Assembly: GCA_031285845.1 (NCBI GenBank)
Contig: JAITVK010000022.1
Coordinates: forward strand, 62,001-126,000
Length of the DNA: 64,000 nucleotides
Direction of reading: 5' to 3'
From: Propionibacteriaceae bacterium
Lineage (GTDB): Bacteria > Actinomycetota > Actinomycetes > Propionibacteriales > Propionibacteriaceae
The notes under the pieces are model-generated. The model saw only the letters and a list, made by a program, of their open reading frames with translations. It was not told where the DNA came from and searched no databases. Numbering within the stretch: position 1 is the first letter of the stretch; each line of letters starts with the position of its first letter. This document shows, one piece after another, positions 37,037 through 44,619 of this stretch. The translations under genes and the position numbers were made by a program.

Positions 37037-37255
37037 CTAGTCGTCGAACTTGACTCCTGTGGCTTCCAGCTGGAGTACCGCATTTCCCAAGGCGCTGATG
37101 GCTTCCCAGATCGCACCGCCAGGGTTGTCGCTGGACTCCGCTGCCGCGAGTCTGTCGAGCATGGTGGAACTGATGGGCAGGGCGTCTCTGAATTCGGGAC
37201 TGTCCGACCTGACGGCACGACCGTTGGTCAAAGTGATCTCAGTAATAACATGCAT
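37037..37255 (-). CDS. Small phage protein on the minus strand within the early region
   Basis: 72-residue protein, not recognised: MHVITEITLTNGRAV, then a Ser/Ala-rich middle and GAIWEAISALGNAVLQLEATGVKF. AAGGAG lies 8 bases before the ATG at 37255, a better start signal than any plus-strand frame here. It runs against the early operon, so it could be an antisense-arranged regulator. Its start codon shares the palindrome ATGCAT with a plus-strand ATG at 37250. Confidence 0.6.
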   Translation of the reverse strand: MHVITEITLTNGRAVRSDSPEFRDALPISSTMLDRLAAAESSDNPGGAIWEAISALGNAVLQLEATGVKFDD

Positions 37256-37534
37256 GAGTGTTCTCCTTCATTGGATGAAGCCAGTCTGGCTTCGGTGTTT
37301 GCAGACTCCAGTGTAGGAGACTCCCTGGCAGATTCCCCGGATGGTTCCACGGCATCGACCATTCGGGGAATCCAGCCAGACAGGGACTGGACGCAGTATC
37401 TGCACGGGTTCAGCTCATGTCTGACCGGGATCGTGACCCCATCGGTGTGCAGCCTTGCCACAGACTGCACCTGCGACTGGTGTGAAGGGTGGCGCGACGC
37501 AGACAAGGTTCGGCGGGCGCGTCATGATGACTGA
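37250..37534 (+). CDS. Small phage protein with C-terminal cysteines
   Basis: 94-residue frame, not recognised. The N-terminus is acidic and Ser-rich; the C-terminus has clustered cysteines and aromatic residues (CSLATDCTCDWCEGW), which may bind metal. No ribosome site is seen before the ATG at 37250, so the true start may be later. It overlaps the next gene by 11 bases. Confidence 0.42.
   Translation: MHECSPSLDEASLASVFADSSVGDSLADSPDGSTASTIRGIQPDRDWTQYLHGFSSCLTGIVTPSVCSLATDCTCDWCEGWRDADKVRRARHDD
37331..37372. repeat. Inverted repeat GATTCCCCG / CGGGGAATC
   Basis: Perfect 9-base arms at 37331-37339 and 37364-37372 with a 24-base spacer, inside the early region just downstream of the divergent ATGCAT start pair. 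Confidence 0.5.
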
Positions 37535-37898
37535 TCGTCTGAGCTATTCCCTAGAGGAAGCCGCCCAGATCACCGGCATGACGGTCGAAGCCCTGCGTGA
37601 CCTCGCCGAAGCAGAGATCCTCGGTTTCCAACCGAAAGTGAAAGGAAAACCCTGCGGCGAGCGACTGTTTCCCCGACTGCAACTGGTGACGTGGCTGGAA
37701 GCGAACGGCGGCACAAACGTGCCACATCACCGACCCGACCTGATGTCCATCAAAGAAGTCGCACGGCGGCTGAGTCTGTCGACCAGCACAGTGAACAAAC
37801 TCATCCAGCATCACAAGCTGTCCGCGGTCAAGCTTGGTCGGGCGATCAGAGTGAAAACAGTGTCCGTGGAGAAGTACATGGGGGAGAAACTGCGATGA
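37524..37898 (+). CDS. Two-HTH excisionase-like DNA-binding protein
   Basis: 124-residue protein with two MerR/excisionase-type winged helices in tandem: residues about 5-60 (YSLEEAAQITGMTVEALRDLAEAEIL) and about 75-120 (MSIKEVARRLSLSTSTVNKLIQHHKL ... IRVKTVSVEKYM). It may be an excisionase/recombination directionality factor or an early regulator. Two adjacent ATGs (37524, 37527); no strong ribosome site, so it probably relies on coupling to the upstream frame. ATGA overlap with the next gene. Confidence 0.72.
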   Translation: MMTDRLSYSLEEAAQITGMTVEALRDLAEAEILGFQPKVKGKPCGERLFPRLQLVTWLEANGGTNVPHHRPDLMSIKEVARRLSLSTSTVNKLIQHHKLSAVKLGRAIRVKTVSVEKYMGEKLR

Positions 37899-38224
37899 GT
37901 GAAGTCGAAACACGGCCCCACCGAACGGGAGCGGGGTCACCGGTCCAGTCGACACGGCCTTCGTCACGTGAAGCGCGGACCACGGCGCGGCGGATGGGGT
38001 TAGAGCGGCGGGCAGCTCGGCGCTGGCGTCTAGAACACCCGGCACCAACCGTGGTGACCTATGACTGTGTGCTCTGCGGAGTGGCGCAACCGTTCGAGGC
38101 CCACCTGTGCCAACCACCCGTGATGACAGCGTTGAACACCGGGTGGAGACGTACAAACCGGGGATGGCAATGCCCAGATCACCAGCCACCGGCGACCGGT
38201 CGCGTGTGGACGAAAGGACAGTGA
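37895..38224 (+). CDS. Zinc-finger-like small phage protein
   Basis: 109-residue protein, not recognised. Arg-rich N-terminal half, then YDCVLCG ... HLC ... CPDH, a likely Cys/His metal site at about residues 57-98. ATGA overlap with the preceding HTH gene, GGGGGAG upstream of the ATG at 37895. Confidence 0.55.
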   Translation: MSEVETRPHRTGAGSPVQSTRPSSREARTTARRMGLERRAARRWRLEHPAPTVVTYDCVLCGVAQPFEAHLCQPPVMTALNTGWRRTNRGWQCPDHQPPATGRVWTKGQ

Positions 38225-38229
38225 TCGGC

Positions 38230-38442
38230 ATGAGAACAGCCGCTGTGGTGTGTGTTGCAGGGATGGTGGTGACTCTGATTGGGGTGTTTATGGGTGTGGC
38301 TGCGGCTCTTCGGGATTGGGTGGTTGTGGTCTGGGGTGCGCAGGTGGTGTGCGTGTTGGGTGTGGTCGGGTTGGCGACAGGAATCGTCTGGGCGACGGTG
38401 ATGCTGGGCCGAGGTTCTGACGGGAGGGGGCGTGATGCCTGA
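38230..38442 (+). CDS. Small two-helix membrane protein
   Basis: 70-residue protein made almost entirely of two hydrophobic helices (about 4-26 and 32-60), ending in a Gly/Arg-rich tail. AAAGGA lies 11 bases before the ATG at 38230; GTG 38221 is an alternative. Function unknown. Confidence 0.6.
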   Translation: MRTAAVVCVAGMVVTLIGVFMGVAAALRDWVVVVWGAQVVCVLGVVGLATGIVWATVMLGRGSDGRGRDA

Positions 38443-38572
38443 TCGTGAGATGGTGGCGGGTTTGGTGGACGAGGCACTGCGCCTGGTCTCGACCGGGGAT
38501 GGGGATGGTGCGGTGGCCAGTCTTCGGGTGGCGTTGACGCCGAGGTCGTTCGTCCCAGCGTGGGATGACTGA
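38435..38572 (+). CDS. 45-residue phage microprotein
   Basis: Begins MPDREMVAGLVDEALRLV, then a Gly/Asp turn and VASLRVALTPRSF; it looks like a helical pair. GGGAGGGGGCG just before the ATG at 38435 is a strong ribosome site, and it overlaps the membrane protein gene by 8 bases. Not recognised. Confidence 0.6.
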   Translation: MPDREMVAGLVDEALRLVSTGDGDGAVASLRVALTPRSFVPAWDD

Positions 38573-38586
38573 GAGGAAGGGTAGTG

Positions 38587-38985
38587 ATGACAGTGAGGCA
38601 GCGTGTGGATCCTCGCACGGGTGAGGTGGTGGAGGATCCCCAGATTCGTCGGTTCGCGGATTGGTTGGCGGAGCGTCATGGTGGCACGGATCATGACCGG
38701 GTGTCGGCGGCGCTGTGGGATGTGGTGCATGCGGTGGAGGAGTTGCATGCTGCTGGGTCAGTGACGATCCGGATTGGTGTGGAGCCGATGAAGAATGATC
38801 CGGATCAGATTTGCACCACCGTGGATGTAGTGGGTAAACCGCCGCGTCCGAAGCCACGCCCGGCGGTCGGCTATGTCGACCATGATGGGAACTTGACGAG
38901 GAACAACCCTGACCAGCCCGAGTTGACGGGACTGCGGGTCGTGGCTGACGAGGATCAGTCAACAAGACGAGTGAGAAAGGCATGA
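38587..38985 (+). CDS. Phage early protein, unknown
   Basis: 132-residue protein, not recognised. VRQRVDPRTGEVVEDPQIRRFADWLAE opens a helical N-terminus; the C-terminus is Pro/Asp-rich. GAGGAAGG precedes the ATG at 38587 and its stop overlaps the DUF2303 gene (ATGA), so it belongs to the recombination operon. Confidence 0.6.
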   Translation: MTVRQRVDPRTGEVVEDPQIRRFADWLAERHGGTDHDRVSAALWDVVHAVEELHAAGSVTIRIGVEPMKNDPDQICTTVDVVGKPPRPKPRPAVGYVDHDGNLTRNNPDQPELTGLRVVADEDQSTRRVRKA

Positions 38986-39842
38986 CCATGGACGAGATGA
39001 CAACGAATACAGCTGAAGTGATCAGGGTCGCGAAGCAAGCGGTCGCACCGCAGGAACTGCTGGAGGGCAGTCTCTACGGTCTGCTCGACGCCGACGGTGG
39101 ACTTCAGGTGGTCGACACTGATGCTTATGCTGAGCGGCCCAGGCGGGTGCATCGGAGCAGCGTGGTCGCGGATGTGGCGTCCTTCCTGGCATATCTCGAT
39201 CAGTATCGCAGTGTGATCGGCACCGGGTCTGAGCAGGACGGCAAGAAGCTGGACACACTGGGGTTGGAGGTGTGGGCTGATCAGGAGCATTTGCGTGTCC
39301 TGGCGGTCATTGATGGCGCCTATTCGGATCATGAGTCGGGCTGGTGTGACGACCAGGTGACGCTGCGTTTGACACCGACCCCCGAGTGGGAGGCCTTCAC
39401 TCAAGTGTCGGGCAAGAAGATGGGCCAGGCCCAGTTCGCGGAGTTCCTGGAAGACCATCAGTCGTGCATTGCTGCCCCGGATGCAGCAACCCTGCTGGAA
39501 ATCGCGCAGACGATGACGGGCGGGACGAAGGTCGCCTGGGAGTCGGCCGAGTGGCTCCAGAACGGGCAGCGTTCGTTCGGTTGGCATGAGGAGACGGAGG
39601 CGAAGGCTGGGCGGAAGGGCACGTTGGAGATCCCTGCCGCCTTCACCTTGGGGTTGCGCCCTTTCTATGGGTCTCAACCCTGGCATGTGCGTGCCCTGCT
39701 GCGCTGGCAGATTCGTGCCGGTGAACTGACGATCGGGTTGCGGCTGGTGGAACCAGATCGAGTGATCGAGCAGGCTTTCGGTGAGGTGGTTGACCAGATT
39801 CGTGACGCGATCACGACGCCGGTGTTGATGGGTAGGCCGTGA
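38982..39842 (+). CDS. DUF2303 family phage protein (YfdQ-like)
   Basis: 286-residue DUF2303 protein. Family features: an N-terminal helix region, VVADVASFLAYLDQY (about 60-75), a central beta region ending HVRALLRWQI, and LTIGLRLVEPDRVIEQAFGEV at the end. Function is unknown, but it is typically encoded beside phage recombination genes, as here. ATGA overlap with the preceding gene. Confidence 0.82.
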   Translation: MTMDEMTTNTAEVIRVAKQAVAPQELLEGSLYGLLDADGGLQVVDTDAYAERPRRVHRSSVVADVASFLAYLDQYRSVIGTGSEQDGKKLDTLGLEVWADQEHLRVLAVIDGAYSDHESGWCDDQVTLRLTPTPEWEAFTQVSGKKMGQAQFAEFLEDHQSCIAAPDAATLLEIAQTMTGGTKVAWESAEWLQNGQRSFGWHEETEAKAGRKGTLEIPAAFTLGLRPFYGSQPWHVRALLRWQIRAGELTIGLRLVEPDRVIEQAFGEVVDQIRDAITTPVLMGRP

Positions 39843-39845
39843 ACG

Positions 39846-40709
39846 ATGCCGGAGATCATGGGACGGACCTATCGGGGTCACACGTATTGGCTTTTGGATG
39901 GACGCAAGATGCCCAGTCCGTCGAAGATCAAGTTCAACCCGTTCGATAACCGCCGGTGGATGGCTGAACAGATCGTGAACGGTATCGACGCGTCGGAGTT
40001 CCTCGCGACGATCACGGATCGTCAACAGTGGCGCAGTGAAGCGGTGAAACTGGGTGAGAAAGCCCTGGGGTACGCCGCTGAGCGGGGCCGGGAATGCCAC
40101 CGCATCATGGAAGCCCTCGTCAACGGTCAACCCGCGAGTGTCGGTGATCCGCAGGTCGTGACCGATCCCGTCTTATCGGCACGGTTGCGAGTGGATCCGA
40201 CGATTGAACGTGACGCACAGTGTGCCGCGAAAGCGTTGGAGGCGTTTCGTGTCCAACCGATCATGACGGAGCAGCCCGTGATCAACACGACGTGGTGGTA
40301 TTCCGGGTCGTGTGACTTGGTGGCTACCTGTCCAGTGTTCGGTGATGACCAACCCACCATCGTGGATTACAAGTTCACGAAGAGTGTCTCGGATGAGTAC
40401 GCGTTGCAACAGTCGGCGTATAACCACGTCACGAACACTCTGGTTCGGGTGCAGAACCGTGGCCCGCGTGGCGGGACACTGCCCGACACGTGGGAGTTCG
40501 GGGACATGAGTGATGTGCGGCAGGACCGTGCCTACATTCTGAACACGACCGACGGCTACTCGTCGATGGTTCCTATGACCACTGATGGTGAGGTGTGGAA
40601 AGCCGTCCAAGCCTGGGTTGTCGCCTACTGGGCGTTCCTGGATACGAACCCGGTGGGTGGCCCTGTTCAACCCGTCGATTCCCCGGCTGACGAGTCGGCT
40701 CCCTTCTGA
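39846..40709 (+). CDS. PD-(D/E)XK nuclease-like phage exonuclease
   Basis: 287-residue RecB/Cas4-like nuclease, the exonuclease partner of the RecT-like annealing protein. The active-site pattern is visible: H-x-x-ME (CHRIMEALV, about 84), then WYSGSCDLVATC with Asp, then TIVDYKF (D-x-K), then the Q-x3-Y helix (YALQQSAYNHV). No FeS cysteine cluster is seen. It starts 4 bases after the DUF2303 gene and lies 9 bases before recT. Confidence 0.82.
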   Translation: MPEIMGRTYRGHTYWLLDGRKMPSPSKIKFNPFDNRRWMAEQIVNGIDASEFLATITDRQQWRSEAVKLGEKALGYAAERGRECHRIMEALVNGQPASVGDPQVVTDPVLSARLRVDPTIERDAQCAAKALEAFRVQPIMTEQPVINTTWWYSGSCDLVATCPVFGDDQPTIVDYKFTKSVSDEYALQQSAYNHVTNTLVRVQNRGPRGGTLPDTWEFGDMSDVRQDRAYILNTTDGYSSMVPMTTDGEVWKAVQAWVVAYWAFLDTNPVGGPVQPVDSPADESAPF

Positions 40710-40718
40710 GAAAGACAC

Positions 40719-41969
40719 ATGATGACCACTGATGTTGCTGTTCGGGATACGGATTCTTGGACTACAGTGCTGGAACCAGCCCAGCAGTTATCCGTCGATA
40801 TTGCTTCGACGGAGTTCGTTCCGGCCGCGTTGCGGGGTAATCCGCACAAGGTGCTGGCCGCGGTGATGACTGGTCGTGAGCTCGGCTTGGGGCCGATGCA
40901 GTCGTTGGCGTCGATCGACGTGATCGAGGGCCGGGCGTCGTTGCAGGCGAAGGCGATGCTCGCGTTGATTCGTGCGGCGGGGCATCAAGTCCGTGTCGTG
41001 GAGTCGGGTAACCAGCGCTGCACGATGAAGGCGAGGCGTCGAGAGGATCGGGATGATCCCGACGGGTGGGGTTCGTTCACCTATACGGTCAACGAGGCCA
41101 AACAGGCCGGGCTGTTGGGGAAGAAGAATTGGCAAAGGTATCCGCAGGACATGCTGTCGGCGAGAGTGATCACCCGGATGGCCCGCCTAATGTTCCCCGA
41201 CGTGATCATGGGGTTAGAAACCAGTGAAGTCCTCATTGATGGTGACACTGACGTCCCGGTGTTGACCGGTGAAGTGGTCGACCACCAACCGGTGACGGCC
41301 CCATCCGCGATGAAGACCGTCAAGTCCAAGACCACGACACCCATGACGCGGCGCAGCGCGGCCACGGTCAAGATGCAGTCGGAGAAACCTGACCTGTCAC
41401 TAGCGGATATCGACACGGGTGAGACTGAGTCTGCCGACACAGCGTCAGTGAACGCCGAATCCGCCGCAGTGATGTCTGTGTCGGCGTCGGAGAAGGATCC
41501 GGTGGAACAGGTGACCGGGGAGATTGTCGACGCGGAGATCATCGACGACCCTGTCCCGGTGTCGGATGGCCAGGTCAAGGCGTATCACACGTTGTTGGGC
41601 AAGGTTGGGATGGATAAGGCTGAGGGGCTCCAATTCGCTGGTGATGTGACCGGACGTACCGACCTGTCGAGCAGTAAAGACCTGACCATGGTTGAGGCGT
41701 CGAGGGTCCTGGATGCGTTGACTCAACTCGACGCTCAGCAGGTGACTCCACCGGCGAAGTCTGTCAAGTCTCAGTGGGACCGTATCATCCATCTGGCGAA
41801 CGAGCTCAGCCTGGCGAAAGATGACATGTTAGTGGTGTATTCGCGTGTGGCGGCCCGTGATGTGGCGGGCACGAAAGAGTTGACGTTAGACGAGGCGCGG
41901 CGGGTGATCATCGAGTTGCAGTGTCTGGTCAATGGTGGGCCGATGATCGACGGGACCGATCATGAGTAG
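40719..41969 (+). CDS. RecT-like phage recombination protein
   Basis: 416-residue protein. Residues 1-165 carry features of the actinophage RecT-type annealing proteins: FVPAALRGNPHKVLAAVMTGRELGLGPMQSL, IDVIEGRASLQAKAMLALI, then WQRYPQDMLSARVITRMARLMFPDV. The C-terminal half is acidic and low in structure (about 190-275) and ends in helical repeats (VKAYHTLLGKVGMD..., LIHLANELSLAKDDM...). Tandem ATGs at 40719 and 40722. Overlaps rusA by 8 bases. Confidence 0.75.
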   Translation: MMTTDVAVRDTDSWTTVLEPAQQLSVDIASTEFVPAALRGNPHKVLAAVMTGRELGLGPMQSLASIDVIEGRASLQAKAMLALIRAAGHQVRVVESGNQRCTMKARRREDRDDPDGWGSFTYTVNEAKQAGLLGKKNWQRYPQDMLSARVITRMARLMFPDVIMGLETSEVLIDGDTDVPVLTGEVVDHQPVTAPSAMKTVKSKTTTPMTRRSAATVKMQSEKPDLSLADIDTGETESADTASVNAESAAVMSVSASEKDPVEQVTGEIVDAEIIDDPVPVSDGQVKAYHTLLGKVGMDKAEGLQFAGDVTGRTDLSSSKDLTMVEASRVLDALTQLDAQQVTPPAKSVKSQWDRIIHLANELSLAKDDMLVVYSRVAARDVAGTKELTLDEARRVIIELQCLVNGGPMIDGTDHE

Positions 41970-42420
41970 CCTCACGTTTTGGGTGGCTGGATCACCGGCG
42001 CCGCAGGGGTCGAAGATTCGAACCCGCTATGGGATGAGGGAATCATCGACTCGGGTGCGCCCGTGGCGCGAAGCAGTGAAGGCCGCCGCGATGGATGCGA
42101 TGGACCGTGATGATGAGTTCACACCGATCGAGCACAGTGGGGTGACTGTGCAGGTCCAGTTCCTTTTCCGGCGCCCACAGACCCATTACAGGACAGGGAA
42201 ACAGTGGAAGGACCTACGTCCTAGATTCCTCCACGCGCCAATGACTCGCAAACCCGATATTGACAAGGTGTGTCGGTCCACGTTTGATGCGCTAACCGAC
42301 GCCGGAGTGTGGGCCGACGACGCACAAGTAACAGTCCTGACAGCAACGAAAGTGTGGGGAGACCGCATCACTGAGGGTGCCTGGATCACCATCAACACAA
42401 AAGAGGCGATCGATGAGTGA
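41962..42420 (+). CDS. rusA: RusA-family Holliday junction resolvase
   Basis: 152-residue RusA endonuclease, cutting four-way junctions made during phage recombination. The N-terminal VAGSPAPQGSKIR and the acidic catalytic core KPDIDKVCRSTFDALTDAG ... WADDAQV (about 93-122) are typical. Overlaps recT by 8 bases and the next membrane microprotein gene. Confidence 0.92.
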   Translation: MSSLTFWVAGSPAPQGSKIRTRYGMRESSTRVRPWREAVKAAAMDAMDRDDEFTPIEHSGVTVQVQFLFRRPQTHYRTGKQWKDLRPRFLHAPMTRKPDIDKVCRSTFDALTDAGVWADDAQVTVLTATKVWGDRITEGAWITINTKEAIDE

Positions 42421-42583
42421 ATGGTTGATTCTGACTGGGATGATCCTCGGGTTCATCCTCGGTCTGGTGTGGATTGGTGGATGGGTGAGTGTCCACACGC
42501 CGAAGCCCACATCGACGAGTCGTCGGGTCGATGTTTGTGGTGATGCGATTGAGAAGGAGATTCAGTCATGGAACAGGAAGTGA
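42413..42583 (+). CDS. 56-residue membrane microprotein
   Basis: One membrane segment at about residues 4-26 (WLILTGMILGFILGLVWIGGW) followed by a polar tail. It overlaps rusA by 8 bases and the next gene by 16. Function unknown. Confidence 0.65.
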   Translation: MSEWLILTGMILGFILGLVWIGGWVSVHTPKPTSTSRRVDVCGDAIEKEIQSWNRK

Positions 42584-42888
42584 CGGGAGTGTCGGACGAG
42601 CGACCGGGTGGGTCTGGCGGGTTGAGGCGGGTGTTGGTTGATTTGGAGGAGTCTGGTCGGATCATGGATATGCCGGTGGTGATCGCTAGTGGGTCGTCGA
42701 TCCAGGATCTGCGCTGGCAGGTGGTGGATGCGGTGAATGAGTGTCTACGGTTGCGGGCGGGGATCCGGGAGACAGTCAAGTTCGTGGGTGGGTGCTTCGA
42801 CCAGGCTGGGTATGTGATCACCGATGACCCGGCGGATGCTTTGACCCAGGTTGGCGAACAGGTCGACTTGTTGGAGGGGTTGCTATGA
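42568..42888 (+). CDS. Tandem microprotein family, copy 1 (diverged)
   Basis: 106-residue protein, related to the three that follow: a helix with LRLRAGIRETVKFVGGC (about 65-81) and an ending ...VDLLEGLL. It lacks the cysteine pair and has an extra N-terminal part. AAGGAG precedes the ATG at 42568. The last codons, TTG GAG GGG TTG CTA TGA, contain the ribosome site of the next gene, whose ATG overlaps its stop. Confidence 0.7.
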   Translation: MEQEVTGVSDERPGGSGGLRRVLVDLEESGRIMDMPVVIASGSSIQDLRWQVVDAVNECLRLRAGIRETVKFVGGCFDQAGYVITDDPADALTQVGEQVDLLEGLL

Positions 42889-43172
42889 CCGAGGAAGAGT
42901 TTGCTGGGGCTGCCGCTGTGGGTCGGGTACTGACTATTTCTACATCGAATGTGGTTCTTATCGCGCAGGAGTTGATCAGCTTGGAGGATCGGATCGAATG
43001 TCTTGAGACGGGTGTTCGGTCTGCGATCGACGAGATCCGTGCCTGGCACCGTGACGTGTACCGTCACGGCGCACATGGTCCCGATGGGGTTTTTGTCGGC
43101 ATGGGAGTGGATAGCTATTACAAGCCGTGCCAGTTGTGCGGCATCCTCGACCGATTGGAGGCCCTGCTATGA
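42885..43172 (+). CDS. Tandem microprotein family, copy 2
   Basis: 95-residue protein. Shares ECLETGVRSAIDEIRAWH (about 44-61), a C-x2-C pair (KPCQLCG) and the terminal DRLEALL with the next two genes. The cysteines and histidine suggest a small metal site. ATGA overlaps at both ends. Function unknown. Confidence 0.72.
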   Translation: MTEEEFAGAAAVGRVLTISTSNVVLIAQELISLEDRIECLETGVRSAIDEIRAWHRDVYRHGAHGPDGVFVGMGVDSYYKPCQLCGILDRLEALL

Positions 43173-43420
43173 GCCGCATCAGCCAAGCCCAGGCTTATGG
43201 GCTGATCGACCAGCGGGACGAGGCGATCCACCAGGTGCGAGACCTCCGGGCGGGTATCCGGTGGGGGGTCGAGGCGATTAGGGTGATGCACCCGCGTGAC
43301 CCGGACCACGAGCGGTCGCCCTTCGACTACTGCGCCGGGTGCTCGGTACCGCACATTGTGGCTGTGAGGTGGCCATGCCCCGTGCTCGCCATAGCTGACC
43401 GTTTGGAGGCACTGCTATGA
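43169..43420 (+). CDS. Tandem microprotein family, copy 3
   Basis: 83-residue protein: QVRDLRAGIRWGVEAIRVMH, then YCAGCSVPH ... WPCPVLAIADRLEALL. It carries the extended Cys-x2-Cys ... WPC pattern. The DNA of DRLEALL is followed directly by TGA, overlapping the ATG of copy 4. Confidence 0.72.
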   Translation: MSRISQAQAYGLIDQRDEAIHQVRDLRAGIRWGVEAIRVMHPRDPDHERSPFDYCAGCSVPHIVAVRWPCPVLAIADRLEALL

Positions 43421-43617
43421 GTCGGGAAGAGACGTGGGAGGAAGTAGCGGATGCTCGCATGGCTGCCATTGTGCAGCTTAAGTCGGGCATCCGGCGAGTC
43501 GTGGTGGAGATGAGAGGCGCGCACCAGGGTGTGGAGGACGGGTACTGCTCCTGGTGTTCGCAAGAGTGGCCGTGCGCTGATTCGGACATCGCTGACCGAT
43601 TGGAGGCACTGTTATGA
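43417..43617 (+). CDS. Tandem microprotein family, copy 4
   Basis: 66-residue protein, the shortest copy: VQLKSGIRRVVVEMRGAH, YCSWCSQEWPC and IADRLEALL. The motif order is the same as copy 3 with a shorter spacer. Its 3' codons again supply TTGGAGG and the ATGA junction to the next gene. Confidence 0.72.
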   Translation: MSREETWEEVADARMAAIVQLKSGIRRVVVEMRGAHQGVEDGYCSWCSQEWPCADSDIADRLEALL

Positions 43618-44102
43618 GGTATTGGATAGCACGTGCTAGGCACGCTTGGACCGTGGGCCTAGACGACTCTTTGCCCGCTCGCCTGCTGATCCGGGGCTTC
43701 TACACGGTCGGCCTGTTTGACTCGCCCACGTGGATGCACACCCGTGAGTCGTGGGAGGCCACAGACCGGGTGCTGTGTGATGTGAGGGCCGAGCGTAAAC
43801 GTCGGACGGTCCGGTGGGGTGACCAGTCCCACCTACCCGACGGGACCGGGCCGACAAAGCAATTCCCGACTGATCCGATGGTGAACACCTTCCGGGGGGA
43901 CATGCTTCGGCTGATCTGCCAGCACTCAGCCGAAGAGCAAGCCAAGGCAGGAGCGCTGAGCTTTGCCGACATTCTCTTGGAGGAGGTAGCCGAGTCCCTG
44001 GCCGAGAGCGACCTCGCCAAGTTGTGTGCCGAGTTGATTCGGGTGGCGGCTGTGACGGTGCAAATGTGGATTGAAGTGATCGATAAGAGGAGCGCCGCAT
44101 GA
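43614..44102 (+). CDS. MazG-like/actinophage helical protein
   Basis: 162-residue protein. Residues about 60-162 look like the MazG-like proteins of actinophages: RKRRTVRWGDQSHLPDGTG, then FADILLEEVAESLAESDLAKLCAELIRVAAVTVQMWIEVIDKR, an all-helical acidic core of the all-alpha NTP pyrophosphatase type. Full E-x2-E ... E-x2-D metal pattern is only partly clear. ATGA overlap with copy 4. Confidence 0.62.
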   Translation: MRYWIARARHAWTVGLDDSLPARLLIRGFYTVGLFDSPTWMHTRESWEATDRVLCDVRAERKRRTVRWGDQSHLPDGTGPTKQFPTDPMVNTFRGDMLRLICQHSAEEQAKAGALSFADILLEEVAESLAESDLAKLCAELIRVAAVTVQMWIEVIDKRSAA

Positions 44103-44389
44103 ATGACATGGATGCCGTGGGTGTGGTGTTTACCCGGTTTGAGGAGCTTCGAGACTCGCTACAGCATCTGGCGAATGGGGCTGAGGAGGATCTCAACCGC
44201 TTGGTGGAACAGATCCGTGAAGTGCAGAACCAGGTGATCGGCACTCACTTCGTGGTCAATGCGCCGGTGAAGCGCGTGATCATGGAGGCCTTGCGTTCCT
44301 ACACCCCAGAGGTGGAACTGGGGATGGTGGACCCAGTGAACCTGGCTGACCTGTTGGAGGACAAGGTTTTATGGGTGGTGGGCTCATGA
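44099..44389 (+). CDS. Small helical phage protein, unknown
   Basis: 96-residue protein, not recognised: a long heptad-like helix (FTRFEELRDSLQHLANGAEEDLNRLVEQIREVQNQV in two halves) and a C-terminus ending NLADLLEDKVLWVVGS. GAGGAG precedes the overlapping ATG at 44099. Confidence 0.6.
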   Translation: MNDMDAVGVVFTRFEELRDSLQHLANGAEEDLNRLVEQIREVQNQVIGTHFVVNAPVKRVIMEALRSYTPEVELGMVDPVNLADLLEDKVLWVVGS

Positions 44390-44619
44390 TGAGAGTGGGT
44401 GTGGTGTGTCGGAAGGTGACTGGTGATGGGTGTCGGGTGGCTGCCCGGCTGGATGGGGGTGTCCAGATTGTGTTCCTACCGGTGTCGGATCGGGGCTGGC
44501 AGACACGCGGACACGTGTTGGATGTGGTGATGGTGACGGCTGAAGCGAAGAGTGTGGTGGGGTTCGCTGACACGATGGAGAACGTGATGCCCGCCATGAG
44601 AACGGGGGTCGTGGCATGA
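44386..44619 (+). CDS. Small phage protein, unknown
   Basis: 77-residue mostly beta protein (MRVGVVCRKVTG..., VQIVFLPVSDRGW..., HVLDVVMVTAEAK). Not recognised. ATG at 44386 overlaps the preceding stop; a second ATG follows at 44389. ATGA junction with the methyltransferase gene. Confidence 0.6.
   Translation: MMRVGVVCRKVTGDGCRVAARLDGGVQIVFLPVSDRGWQTRGHVLDVVMVTAEAKSVVGFADTMENVMPAMRTGVVA

Noticed and set aside
36932..37249. Upstream extension of the plus-strand frame that ends at 37534
   Set aside because: The extension looks non-coding (random composition) and overlaps a minus-strand gene with a better ribosome site; only the part from 37250 is kept, with low confidence.
42568..43620. Repeated GACCGATTGGAGGC...ATGAG blocks considered as a CRISPR-like array
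   Set aside because: Spacing is uneven and the repeats are the 3' ends of coding genes in one frame, not repeat-spacer units.
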